DNA of 64,000 nt, taken from the NCBI GenBank assembly GCA_021030915.1, contig JAGEMR010000026.1:278630-342629 (forward strand). Direction: 5' to 3'. The stretch comes from Astrothelium macrocarpum. Taxonomy: Eukaryota; Ascomycota; Dothideomycetes; Trypetheliales; Trypetheliaceae. Positions 1 through 11,249 of the stretch are shown here, piece by piece. The position numbers were made by a program, and so were the translations under genes. Numbering within the stretch: position 1 is the stretch's first letter; each line of letters starts with the position of its first letter. The notes beneath the pieces are model-generated. The model saw only the letters and a program-made list of their open reading frames with translations, did not search any database and was not told the origin of the DNA.

Positions 1-690
1 TAAAAATTTGAGGATTATTTTTTTAATTAAAATTTAAATATTTATTTATTTAATTTTTTTAATTCGATAATTTTGAAATTATTAATATAATAATAAAATT
101 AAATAATTTAAAATATTATTTTATTATATTTGATTTAATTATTTTAATTTATTTAATAATTTTAATTTTAATTATTAAAAAAAATAATTTAATTTAAAAT
201 AAAATTAATTTTTTATTTAAATTAATTATAATAATAAATAAAATTTTATTTATAATAATTAATAAATAAATTATAAAAATATAAATTTTTTTTTTATTAA
301 TTTATAATTTAAATTATTTTAAATTAATATAAATTTATTTTTTAATCAATTATTATTTATTTTTTTAATAAATTTTTTATTTAAAATTTTATTACAAAAT
401 ATTAATATAATATTTATTTATAATAATAAAAAAATAATTTATTTAATTTAATTAATAATAATAAAAAAAATTGAAATTATTTTATTTTAATTTAATCTGA
501 TAATTTAAATATAAAAATAAAAAATATATATAAATTTAAAAAATAATATTATAAATTTATTTAATTAATATTAAAATATTTATTTTTATAATTTTAAAAT
601 TATTAAATCAAATAATCAAATAATTAAATCATTAAAATAAATAAATTTTAATTAAAAAAATAATCATTAAATTTTTATATTGAATTGATT
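1..690. repeat. AT-only block, probable RIP-degraded repeat (cut by window edge)
   Basis: Almost pure A/T with only isolated G or C, dense in TAA/TAT runs and stops in all frames. Composition returns to normal sharply at about 690-720. This is the pattern expected of a repeat heavily mutated by C-to-T changes on both strands (RIP) in a filamentous ascomycete. I could not recognise any coding remnant or terminal repeat, so the element type is unknown. The element or isochore continues beyond the left edge. Confidence 0.6.
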
Positions 691-1892
691 CCGAATTCTC
701 ATATAAATTTGATGATGTGAAGGATGTAGAGAAACGGCGGTGCGGAGGGGACGCCCAACGTTCCCGCGAGTGTACTATAGCCATGTAAATCCACGGATTT
801 GAGAACCATTGAGAATTAAGCAATAAAACAGATCAGGAATGTGGCAATTTAGATCTTCACTCTAGCAAGAAAAGAAATGTCGCTTATGTTCATGTACACC
901 ATCTTGCCTTCTTATCAGCCATAAGAAGAGCAACAGGAAGCTATGTCTCCACTTTAATGCGCACAAAAGTTGCCGCTCAGCATCTCGGAACGGCACAGAT
1001 CCAGCAGCTGTTAATCATTCGATGCCCGTTCCGCAGATCACCGAAATGGAGCACTCAATAATTAACATCGCTTACAAATACCTACTGACGCGCCTTGAGA
1101 GGAGCTGGTAAACCCTGCTCCCACATTCGCGCTACTCACGATCCCGGCTTAGTGGTAAGCAGGGCATCATCTACGAACCACTGCAAGCAGCAGTTTCTGC
1201 CTAGACGACGGCCCCCTTCTCCGGCTCTATGACTGCAAAGAGGAAATGCAAGAGCTTCAACCTTGTCAATAACTGTGACTTGAACGCAGCTCAGCCTGGT
1301 GATGAGCGGTTGTCGTCAAATGAGTGAAAACATTGCTGCTGCCTTGACAATCGTCTCCCCACAATATTTGGCCCTTGCCGTCTGTCTCTGCAGCCGAGCA
1401 GGCACAACCCATTTCACTGATCCAGGTGGACTCAATACTGACAATCATTTCCATGTAAAGCTTCTGGTACGCGTGGCATGCTGAGATTCGCCCCTGTTGC
1501 AACATTTTCTCACCGAGCTACCGGCGTAGAGCGAGGACCAGGAGACCGATGCATTGCTATTAGTCTCAGACCTCTTCACATACCCGATGCTGCTGGCCCT
1601 GTAAGCCAGGTATATGGGCCCAAAACCTGATCCGTGGGGTTTTTCGAGGTCACGGACTCTAAATATTGGAAATTCCGTAGATCAACTCAGCCTTGTAGGG
1701 GAGACACAATGCCTGGGAATCACGTTTTGATGATTGTGCCCTCGAATCTGTGTTTGAACACTCTATTCTCATCTTTTCTCAATTGCATACTCTAAAACTT
1801 TGCCCCCGCTAAAGCAAAAGTGAATGTAGCCCAGATATTGGCATCTTAAACACCATCGAGTTGCTGAACCTTTTCCTGCTTGACAAGATAGC
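691..1892. other. Intergenic, no gene recognised
   Basis: Normal base composition. Only short open frames without family resemblance occur on either strand. It holds the upstream region of the MFS transporter gene that starts at 1893. Confidence 0.5.
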
Positions 1893-3650
1893 ATGTCTGA
1901 GGAGCAAGCCAAGGATGCTTTGTCCACTACCAGGAATGACCTATCCACCGCACAGCACTTTGACCGGCCGCAGCGACACCATCCACAGAACCATCAACAC
2001 AGTATACCAAACTCAGCTCCTCAAGATGGTGAAAAGGTCAAGGCTGCTTCTTCTGATTCTGAAGCAACTCCGAGTCAACTCACGATAGCACTGACAATGT
2101 TCGCGTTGTGTATGGCGACTTTTCTTGCAGCACTGGACATGACTATAGTCACCACAGCGTTACCTACCATCGCTTTGGCATTTGACGCAAGCTCTTCGGA
2201 CTATTCATGGATTGGCTCAAGCTATCTTCTTGGTGCTGCAGCCTCAACGCCTACCTGGGGTAAAGTGAGCGATATTTTCGGACGAAAGCCTACTTTGCTC
2301 ACCGCCAACGTCGTCTTTTTCATTGGCTCCTTGATTTGCGGTCTGTCGATCAACGTGGGCATGTTGCTCGCTGGACGTGCAATTCAGGGAGTCGGCGGAG
2401 GCGGGCTCACAGTCATGACCCAAATTTGCATAGGAGATCTATTCAGCATGCGCGTGCGTGCCATGTTCTATGGCATCATCAGCATGATGTGGGCATTTGC
2501 ATGTGCGATAGGTCCGATACTAGGTGGAGTCTTTACACAACGAGTGTCTTGGAGATGGACTTTCTATATCAATTTGCCCTGCGACGGAGTAGCATTTCTT
2601 ATCATTTGTTTATTCATAAAGATTGACACGCCTAAAACCCCGATTTTAAAGGGATTACAAGCTATCGATTTTGCAGGGAGTCTCGCAGTTATTGGCGGCA
2701 CCGTCATGTTTTTACTTGGACTGAACTTCGGCAGCGTCAGTTTCCCATGGAACAGCGCTATCGTGATCTGCACAATTGTTTTTGGCATTGTTAGTCTTGT
2801 GGCCTTCTTTGCGATCGAGGCATGGTTACCAAAGTATCCAATCATGCCACTCCGAATCTTCAACTCTGTGAGCAATGTCGCGTCGCTGTTGACTTGCTTT
2901 TTTCAAAGTCTCGTTTTCATATCCGGTACTTATTTTCTGCCACTCTACTTTCAGGACGTTTTTCTAGTCTCACCCCTACTTTCTGGAATCTACCTCCTAC
3001 CATTTGTTGTCAGTCTTGCGCTCTCAGCAGCAACAAGTGGGATCCTCATTCGCAAAACTGGTGTCTACCGCCCACTCATCTGGTTTGGCATGGCATTTCT
3101 CACTCTGGGCTTTGGCCTTTTCATCGACTTTACAACTTATGCTAGCTGGCCTCGCATCGTCATATACCAGATCATTGCAGGTGTAGGCACCGGTCCGAAT
3201 TTTCAAGCACCACTTATCGCACTACAGAATCGGACCAGGCCCCAAGATGTGGCTTCCGCAACGGCAACTTTCCTTTTTGCACGCAATCTTGCCACTGCCA
3301 TGTCCGTAGTCTTTGGTGGCGCGGTTTTTGACAATCGGCTCGCAAAACTTGTGACACTCTCCCGAGTACTACCGAATGATGTCAAACAGAAGGTGAACTC
3401 GTCTTTAACGAGCGCAGATTCGCGATTTGTGTCTGGACTTCTACCTGAATATCGATCTGTGCTTGTCAAAGCCTACACGACTGCATTGCAAGATACCTGG
3501 ATATTTTACACGTGCGCCGCCACCGCAGGCTTGCTAGCAAGTTTTTTCATCCAGCAGAAGTCACTTAGCTCAGAACATGAGGTCCTTAAGCAGGGACTTG
3601 GGACTGAGAAAAAGGAACCAGACGGTGGCTTGGAAGTGAATGATGCTTAA
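1893..3650 (+). CDS. MFS transporter, DHA2 (14-TMS drug:H+ antiporter) type
   Basis: Single-exon 585-residue membrane protein of the major facilitator superfamily. After a polar N-terminus of about 65 residues come hydrophobic segments carrying DHA2 hallmarks: LDMTIVTTALPTIA in the first helix, the loop 2-3 motif GKVSDIFGRKP, the RAIQGVGGGG stretch, and the antiporter-type motif around GPILGGVFTQ followed by WRWTFYINLP. Length and hydrophobic pattern fit the 14-helix subfamily that exports toxins, drugs or secondary metabolites at the plasma membrane. The ATG at 1893 opens the frame just after an untranslated leader. Its neighbours are a beta-lactamase-like hydrolase and, beyond a transposon, a Zn2Cys6 regulator, so a small metabolite or resistance locus is possible. 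The substrate cannot be told from sequence. Confidence 0.9.
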   Translation: MSEEQAKDALSTTRNDLSTAQHFDRPQRHHPQNHQHSIPNSAPQDGEKVKAASSDSEATPSQLTIALTMFALCMATFLAALDMTIVTTALPTIALAFDASSSDYSWIGSSYLLGAAASTPTWGKVSDIFGRKPTLLTANVVFFIGSLICGLSINVGMLLAGRAIQGVGGGGLTVMTQICIGDLFSMRVRAMFYGIISMMWAFACAIGPILGGVFTQRVSWRWTFYINLPCDGVAFLIICLFIKIDTPKTPILKGLQAIDFAGSLAVIGGTVMFLLGLNFGSVSFPWNSAIVICTIVFGIVSLVAFFAIEAWLPKYPIMPLRIFNSVSNVASLLTCFFQSLVFISGTYFLPLYFQDVFLVSPLLSGIYLLPFVVSLALSAATSGILIRKTGVYRPLIWFGMAFLTLGFGLFIDFTTYASWPRIVIYQIIAGVGTGPNFQAPLIALQNRTRPQDVASATATFLFARNLATAMSVVFGGAVFDNRLAKLVTLSRVLPNDVKQKVNSSLTSADSRFVSGLLPEYRSVLVKAYTTALQDTWIFYTCAATAGLLASFFIQQKSLSSEHEVLKQGLGTEKKEPDGGLEVNDA

Positions 3651-4689
3651 TTGATGCGATTCGACATCATTGCAGTGCATATCAAACAGGCCAATGCTTT
3701 GAGAAGGTCAGCATCACCTCAGATACGACCATCATCCGATATTTAACGACCAGGATGGAGCTAGCGCTCTCAAGAGAGTTCCTCGGAAGTGTCTATATAA
3801 TATTTTCGAACCAAAGATATCTTTTTTTTCTTATTTTATAAAAGCAAGATTCTTACACCCGGCTAAAAAAGACAAGGGCTATTTCATTACGCTTTTCTAT
3901 TATCCTTTCACTACCGGTTTTTAATAGCACAGCTAAAGTAACAAGACTTATGAAGCTCTAAGGAACGTTTGGTAGCTTCGAGCAGCTTGTTTGCAGCTCT
4001 GAGTAAGATTTTATAGGTCTTCGACATATTTCCAATTGAGGGGGTTGCTTATAATACATTCAATTATACAAAAGGCATTACTATCCGACCGAAACCTTTT
4101 CAGTGCCACATTCAATCAACAAGCACTCATCATATAAATATTGTTCAACACGAATTCAGACATGCTGAAAAATGGCTATCTTGTTCGTCCCCGCTGCTGG
4201 AAGAGTAGTCTTTCACGTATGTCGTCCACGATTGTGGACCGTAGGGCCACTGCTGTGAGAAATTAATGGTTGGATGAAGTTTCTTTTGTTACTGATATTA
4301 CGGTGGGTGATTCATAAGTGTTCTATCTGGTCCACAAGGCTTTTTCAAACTCAATATTGGCACTATACCCGGTACCTTTCCACAGTGACGACGCGGTTGT
4401 AAATCGCCGTGTTACTGATATTACAATCGGAACGAAAGAATGTTAAAAACTGAGCTCATCGATCCCAGGTTCTAATGTGATGTTACTATCGAGGTGGAAC
4501 TCTCTAAAACTGGCGGGATTGGTAGGAGATTGCATCTCCTAGGCGTAGGAATAAAAGAGTTTTGGTATAAATGTGAAATCTATTAGGAAGATAGTAAGTT
4601 TAAAATAATTAAATTGGCCTCGTATTACCACCATTGTACGTCATACGAGCTTTAGTTATCACAGCTGAGGGGAACTAATAGTTGCATCA
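3651..4689. other. Intergenic between convergent genes
   Basis: Somewhat AT-rich spacer between the 3' ends of the MFS transporter and the beta-lactamase-like gene. It presumably holds both 3' UTRs. No open frame of interest was seen. Confidence 0.5.
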
Positions 4690-6656
4690 TCAAGCTCGCC
4701 TCTTTAGGGAAACTGTCAAAGCCTTGATACCAATCGAAAAGGCTTTGCCAATAGCGGGATCGACGTTAAAGGCAAAGTCATCTAACGCGACATTACCGTA
4801 GACGTTGGAATCGATAGAATCCCACGCAGTAGATGACTGAGACACAAAACCCTTAGGATACGTCTCGGGGATCGCGTCGTATACGCTACGAAATAGCACT
4901 TGACCCTCGCTGGCTAGATCGACTGGATACAGCTGTGCACTGAAGCTCTGGCCCTCAGCAGGTGCACTGTTCAGAAGCGGAGGAAATTTCTCAAGGGCGT
5001 TGGTTCCATTGCTGATCCATTCTGTAATAGCAAGACCCGGTGCATCGTTCAATAGGCCAATCGTGATCGATGAGTTCAAAGATGGCTCCATCGACTCATA
5101 TGTACCTCCGAATTGTTCTTCTGCCTGCTCCCTAGCCGCCGCTTCGAAAACTAGAAGCCAATATGCAGTAATATGGCCAGCGAGAGAAATGATTTGTTGG
5201 GCACCACCGGTGGGATTGGAACTGGCAGAAAGTATGGTAGACCCGGTATCATGGTCGGGGTCAAGCACGAAATATGACGCATATTCACCCCAACTACCGT
5301 TTTTCGTATACAGGTCAATAATTCGTGTGTTGTTTGTTTTGTCGCTAACAGGCAATTCTTTTCGAAGAATTTCCCAGGGCATGCCGACGGACAAGCCAAG
5401 GCTTGCAGTATGTGTTTTGGGCTTCATCCAAGCCCGAGTCTGACTTGGTGAGAGCAGTGTCGAATTTAGGATAGACCGACCCAGTTTTGTCAAGTCTGCA
5501 GCTGTGGAATACATACCACCGAAACTGAAAGTAATAAGCTTACTGAACTCATGAAAAAGATGTTAAGCTACCCACGCAGTACCCTCATCCAAGGATTGAT
5601 TCCATGCGCTATACGCATCGGGCCCGGGTATAATGGCATTGTTACTTTGTTCAGGCGGCTGAAGAAACGTCCGGGTCATGTTGAGAGGCTGACGTAAGAC
5701 CAGATCGAAGTTTTCCTCCAACGATTGTCCTGTCATAGCCTCGAGAGCGTACGCAAGTATTTCAAAGGCTACGTGGGAGTATATTGGAGTATGAAAGGGT
5801 GCCACCACAGGATGAAAGCCACGAACAGATTGCAGCACCTGGAAGAACTCTGATAGTAAGGAACAAATATCTAGTTTCATGAAACCATTCATCAGCTCGT
5901 CGAGTCTACTCGCGTTCTCTTGAACAGGGTGGTTCCCCTTGTGATTCGCCACATTTTAGCATTTCGGATGCTGGCAGAGGTGGCAAGCCGGCAGCAGTTG
6001 CTTGTGATTCCAACTCGCTCAAGTCGCCAAGGCCGACTGCGGTAATTAGAACATTGATAGACGTACATCTAGATAGGAGAATTTGGCACACCGTCACGAA
6101 TTATACCCGCCGTGTGCGAGCCCAACGCTTCAATAGTGATTTCCTCCCACATCACGTAATGGATGGGGTTCTGTCTCGTAGTAATTGCAGCAGCAGCTAG
6201 CTTGGGAACCTATTCTGTCACAGGATCATTCAGATATTGGTTGCCAACCTTTGCAAGCAGGGTGTAGACGGTCAATAGCTTGGAGAGACTCCCTATACGA
6301 AAAATGGTGTTCTCATCTAATATTCCAGAGGTCAAGGTGCCGTTGAGCTGAGAACCCTCGAAGGGAAATTTAAAGATCGGTTCGCTCTCATATCTTGAGA
6401 ATATGCTGATATAGAAGGATGTTGACGCGTTGTCGAGAGGGCCATACTGACTGCCTCCTTGTGAAAGGGCTTTATCTAGAATTTCGGGGAAGGTTTGAAT
6501 TGCTTGCTGAACCGCCGCCGAGCGGTAGAGAAACTTCGGTGGAGGTACGACTGGCCCCAGTAACGGGGAAGCAGGGCTTGTTTGCGCTGCTGTGCACGTG
6601 AAGAGAGAGATGAAAGCGACTCCCAGCTGGAGTGGCAAGAACGTGTGGAAGGACAT
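4690..6656 (-). pseudogene. Beta-lactamase-like secreted serine hydrolase with in-frame stop
   Basis: Family: beta-lactamase/penicillin-binding-protein-related serine hydrolases, secreted in fungi. Model exons: 6656-6092, 6036-5914, 5849-5576, 5524-4690, about 598 codons. The N-terminus has a signal peptide (hydrophobic residues 10-24). The catalytic SxxK motif is SLSK at residues 123-126; the tyrosine motif region reads PIYSH, where YxN is usual. The second exon joins give IIRDVGLGDL and REQFFQVLQ, which read like the family. Two oddities: a TAG (6210-6212, codon 149) interrupts otherwise conserved sequence (NDPVTE-stop-VPKL), and intron 5850-5913 must use a GC donor (GCGAGT) to keep frame. 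A 42-bp GT-AG segment ending in that TAG could be spliced out, but this would remove family-conserved residues. I therefore call it a probable recent pseudogene; a functional exitron is the alternative. Confidence 0.7.
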
Positions 6657-7222
6657 GCTTTTTGTGAACGAAGAATTTTGTTGAAAACGGGCTAGAAAGT
6701 CGGCTCTCTATCGTGAAGAAATTGAAAGATATTGAAATTTATACGTCCTTTGTAGATATGATGAAATCCTGCTCTTCACAACTACAGTGGCAGAGGCTGG
6801 ATGACTTAGGATTGTGGGCTTGGCTTCTGCTGGGTTGGAAAAGCATAATAAAGCTACCTTTTCATGTCTATTAATCCTCACAACCAACCACAAAAGCTTT
6901 GCTGAGCCTCCGAGATGACCGAATACGTGCAAAAGAAGTGCGCAACGGCAAATGAGAGTTGTTAAAAGTTGATAGGATTTTTCCAGGGGTCAGTCATCGC
7001 GTGGGCCTAATCATACAGATCCCTGAAAGAAGTTTAGTGCCGATTCTAGCTCCAAGATCCAACTTGGACCATGTTTGACCAGAGTCTCATTCACTGATTC
7101 CTATGACCTATGTTCCGGAAAGCTCGTCTTGTCTGTCCGCGATCTTTCTCATCCCTGCTGTCATGTTCTGAGCTGAAATATTTTAATGGGGGCCATGCGA
7201 ACGAGGACGCCTGCCGATCGAT
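6657..7222. promoter_or_regulatory. Upstream region of the beta-lactamase-like gene, truncated by transposon
   Basis: Non-coding stretch between the hydrolase start and the left terminal repeat of the transposon. With the transposon removed, this and 9375-9493 form one divergent spacer of about 685 bp between the hydrolase and the Zn2Cys6 regulator gene. No specific sites were identified. Confidence 0.4.
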
Positions 7223-7268
7223 TAGGAGTCTTCCCTGCAGCGCGCACGGCCCGGCAGCTCGCACACCC
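7223..7268 (+). repeat. Left terminal inverted repeat of the transposon
   Basis: Reverse complement matches 9329-9374 at 45 of 46 positions. The outer two bases are TA, read as the target-site duplication. GC-rich, unlike the RIP-mutated interior. Confidence 0.9.
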
Positions 7269-7315
7269 ACCAAATTTCAACTTCTACGTCTTATTATTAC
7301 AATATCTCAACGAAT

Positions 7316-9211
7316 ATGACTCCAATTGAGGCTGCGCTTGCTGATCTGAGCTTGCAAGAGAATCCTCTAATTATTCTTACTGTTAGGAAGCATGGCTGCG
7401 ATCGCACGATTCTCTCAAAACGCTGGAAAGAAATACAGGCCTCACAGAATGAATATAAAAAAAGCAAAAATCTATTCAATAAATAATAAAAGAAAGTATT
7501 TTTGAATGAGATTAATAGATTTTTTAAAAGAATTACACTTTTTATTAATATAATAATATAGATTTTTATTTATAATATTATAAAAATCTGATCTGGAAAG
7601 AATTGGATTATACGCTGAATGAATTATTATCAAAAAGAAATTATTTCAATATATTTTAAAAATTTCGATCTTTTCTGAAATAAAATAAATAATTAAATAG
7701 AATTTAAAAAATATTTTGATCTGATTTATTTTCTAATTTTTTTATTATATATTTATTGATATATAAAATTAAAATGAAAATTCTTTAAATATAATATTTT
7801 ATCATAAAATCAATATAATATTGATAAAAAGGGATTTTTATAAAATTATATTAAAAAAATTAAATATATTATATTATTGAAAATGTTTAAATAAGACTGT
7901 ATTAAAAATATTTTATAAACTAATTCACGGAAATGGATTATAATTATTATTATTATTTCTTATGATGATATATTTATATCATTTATAATTATCTATCAAA
8001 ATATTGATAATCTTCAAATTTTATAATTTCAGAATTTTAAATATAACGAATATTATATTTATTTTGCAAATATATTATCTGATTTTATAAATGAAAATCT
8101 TATATTTAATTGGCTGGTCAATATATTTAATAAATATATATAAAAAAAGGCCAAAAATGGTCGCTTATAATATCTTATATGATTTGATGATTATAATAGC
8201 CATTTTTCATTTAAATTTTTTAATTGATATATAAAAAATTGTATTTTAATTATTATTTTTTTATTTCATTTTATTCATCATTTATAATTATTGAATATGA
8301 ATTTATTTAATTTTCTGATAATCAGATATTTATAAAAATTGGAATATTGATTATATATTATTAGAGGAAATTTTTTATCAGATTAAAGAAATTTCTTTGA
8401 TTTATTCTGATTTATTTGAATTAATATTTTTAATATTCATAATATTAAGAATGGATGATTCAAAATAAGATTAACGCCATTTAATACAGATATTATTTTT
8501 AATCAATTAAAGAAATCAATAAATAGATCTTTTTCTGCAGAATTAGAATCCTTTTCAGATTTATTAGTTTTTAATTGGAGGTGTATATATATGATTATTC
8601 GTATAAAAACAATTATTATAATAAATAAAAAATTGTTATATGAATTTGAATAAATAGCTGCAGAAAACGCTATTTTGAAATATCAGTTTGCATAAATAAA
8701 TGAGAAAATTGCAATTCAGAAAAAAAGGACATCCAAGGGTAAATCTCTTTTTGAATAATTGAGAATTGAAGGCAAATAAAAGGCTATTTTTGTAAGTCCT
8801 TTAAAGATTAAATGAACGTTTGAGATTCAGGTTCAGAAAAAGATAGAAATAGAGGCAGAAATGAAACGCAAATAAAATGAAATTGTAAAGAGGATATTCA
8901 ATAAAAAACGTAAATAATAGGAATTATAGACACGTAAAAATAAAAGAAAAAGAAAACGATTATAACGTCTAATTGATGAAATTTTAAAAAAGATTATACG
9001 GAAAATATTTAAAAAATAGAAGACTATTTCAAAATAATTCTTGTAAGATATTAAATAGTAAAAAAAAAGGGCCTTTAATAAGAAGAAATAATCTGATCAA
9101 TTAAAATAATAGATGATTATTGTAAATTCTGATTCTGAGATGGAAATGGTAGAATCTAAGCAAATTCGCGCCAGACGTAACATCAAGCGCCCTGCACGTT
9201 TTAATACATAA
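7316..9211 (+). pseudogene. RIP-destroyed pogo/Fot1-type transposase (DDE superfamily)
   Basis: From ATG 7316 to TAA 9211 the frame is exactly 632 codons, so no net indel has occurred; damage is by in-frame stops, many where CAA/CAG/CGA would become TAA/TAG/TGA. The first about 45 codons are clean and read as the usual fungal transposase start (MTPIEAALADLSLQENP, then CDRTILSKRW, a helix-turn-helix). Around 8125-8330 the DDE-domain landmarks remain in degraded form: a relic of the catalytic block ending in NSH, then the block corresponding to the HSTHxLQPLDVGxF region. A basic, coiled C-terminal tail (from about 8657) ends in RRNIKRPARFNT. The gene is certainly non-functional. Confidence 0.88.
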
Positions 9212-9328
9212 CTAGACTGCACAAAAATTTCGCATAGATCTCAAATAGAATATATTGAAATTTAATGTAATTATCTTTCGATTTGATGGAGTTATTCAAT
9301 GTGAAAGTTGAGAGGCTGCATGAGATGA

Positions 9329-9374
9329 GGGTGTGCGAGCTGCCGGGCCGTGCGAGCTGCAGGGAAGACTCCTA
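9329..9374 (-). repeat. Right terminal inverted repeat of the transposon
   Basis: Mirror copy of 7223-7268 with one mismatch; it ends in CCTA, whose TA is the second target-site duplication. Confidence 0.9.
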
Positions 9375-9493
9375 TGAGACACCTCTTCCTCCTGATTAGT
9401 AGGGCGAATCCCGTAAATTGCGATTAAAAAGTCTGCATGTGCCTACGTTAGGATGAAATATGTCATACCTTTCGTACAGACTTCTCATTTCGG

Positions 9494-11249
9494 ATGGAAC
9501 TCGTCCACCTTATGGAGCCGGCACATCTAGCGCAGGAAAAGAAGCGTCCGCGAAGGGCATGGCACACCAAAAGACGCACTGCTTGCAGAACTTGCAAGTA
9601 AGATTTAAGCCAAACTCTGCAGGCTAGCTACGACCGGAAATTAATCTGGCTGCAGGTCGCGCAAGATTCGTTGCGACGAGCAAAGACCCAAGTGCAACAA
9701 ATGTACTTCGTCAGGACGCTCGTGCGCCGGATATGAAGAGAATTTCATCAACCAAGCCGTTGATTCAGCATCGGCTAGGCGCGTAGAGCATGCGACTAGT
9801 TTTTGTGCCCGTCCGTCGCCACGGTCAAACTTGACAGCTCTTCGCCCCAGCGACAATCTGGAAGAGTTACGAAGCTTTCGTTATTTCCTCGTAAGGACAG
9901 CTCCCGCTCTGGCCGGTGTTTTCTTTACCGAGTTTTGGTTCCGGGATATTCCTCAGGCCTGCCATGCTTATTCGGCTATATGGCATGCAGTGGTCAGTCT
10001 CGGCGCCGCGGATGAGGGATACAACTCGAGAGTTGGCCAAAAGATTGCTTCAACCTCGGAGAGTCAACTCGTGAGTTTTGCTCTTCAACAGTACAGTTCC
10101 TCGGTCAAATGCCTAATTGGTCTTTCATTCCGTCCATCCAGCATTGCAGATAAGCAGACAGCGCTTGTCGCAAGTGCTATTTTCGTTCATCTCTGTGGCG
10201 TACAAGGTCTCCAAAACCAAGCCTTGATTCATCACCGAAGTGGTCTGAAGCTTCTGCAAGAAATCCTGGCAGAACCATGGGGTTGTCCATTATCCGGAAG
10301 GCAGACGTCCAGCTCCAGTCCTGTCTCGATCCTCGCTGTCCAGTCCATTCTCCGGAACCTTGATATTCAGGCCGAAATTTGTCTTGGCGGAGGGCTAGAT
10401 GCCAATTCTTTGTCACTTGCGAATAGCGATAACTACAATTGCTGGCGGAGCTACCACTGTCCAGATGCTGGCTTTGATCCGATCGATACTTTCGGGGACC
10501 GCATTACACGGGCATGCAAAGCCATCGAATCTCTCTTCAACAATATGATAATTTTCTCAGGCCAACCAGATATCTATCGTCTCCTTATGGAGGGTGACTT
10601 TCTCACTGTTTTACGACTGCAAAATCATTTCAAGCGCGTCCTCAATAATCTTAACTCTGCTCTCGGAAGCCTTGAAGCACAAAGTTCTGATCACCTCCGC
10701 GGGTCCGAGCAAAATGCCATCAGAGTTTTACGAATATTCAATCTACTATGTCAAACACTGATCATGCCCAATTCCCTCGACCAGGTACAGGAGCGCGGGA
10801 CTTTCTTAAGATCCCAATTCTCGCAAACGTGTGACCTCGCTGCCGTAGTACTAGAGAACGAAGGCGACGCCATCGATTTGGTCGGCAATTGTGACCCAGA
10901 CGAAACAAAATTCGTACCAAGGCCATCCTTGACGCAGCCGCTCTTTTTGACTGCAATATGTGCACCCCTTGAGGCCACTCGAAAACGCGCTATTGACCTG
11001 CTGACGTTGCATCCGCGCCGCGAAGGGCTTTGGGACTCCTTGTTCGCAGCCAAACTTGCTCGGCACATTTTACAATATCGAGAAGACTGTGAGATGTTGG
11101 CCAGAGAAAGAACTGCTGCCGAAAGGATTCGCAACGATGCCAAGGTCCAAGTAATATTTCAGGGTGAGAGAAAAGTCAAATTGATTTTACGGAACTTTGA
11201 TCAATGGTCTACCGGAGCGCCCGGAATAGAGACTTTGATGGAATGGTAA
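9494..11249 (+). CDS. Zn2Cys6 fungal transcription factor
   Basis: Two exons, 9494-9597 and 9656-11249 (intron 9598-9655, GTAAG...CAG), encode about 565 residues. The intron splits the zinc cluster: CRTCK is in exon 1 and SRKIRCDEQRPKCNKC continues in exon 2. The six cysteines fall at residues 31, 34, 41, 48, 51 and 58, spacing C-x2-C-x6-C-x6-C-x2-C-x6-C, flanked by basic residues. The rest is the helical 'fungal-specific transcription factor' region, of the kind that follows a binuclear cluster; it contains HAVVSLGAADEGY and HRSGLKLLQEIL. A nuclear DNA-binding regulator is inferred. Its start is only about 120 bp from the right end of the transposon, so its promoter is probably altered. It may regulate the nearby hydrolase and transporter, but this is inference from position only. 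An in-frame ATG at 9512 is an alternative start. Confidence 0.9.

Larger units (their letters stand above)
7223..9374 (+). mobile_element. Tc1/mariner-superfamily (pogo/Fot1-type) DNA transposon, RIP-inactivated
   Basis: Terminal inverted repeats of 46 bp lie at 7223-7268 and 9329-9374 with a single mismatch, and begin TAGGAGTC. The outermost TA on each side fits the TA target-site duplication of this superfamily, giving an element of about 2.15 kb. The interior (roughly 7440-9240) is extremely AT-rich, while both ends keep normal composition. It encodes one transposase-like frame (separate entry). Size, TIR length, TA duplication and the encoded protein all fit fungal Fot1/pogo elements. The element sits in the divergent spacer between the hydrolase gene and the regulator gene. 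Confidence 0.9.

Noticed and set aside
1266..1505. 79-codon minus-strand frame with several cysteines
   Set aside because: No signal peptide, no ATG-led natural start and no family resemblance; length expected by chance.
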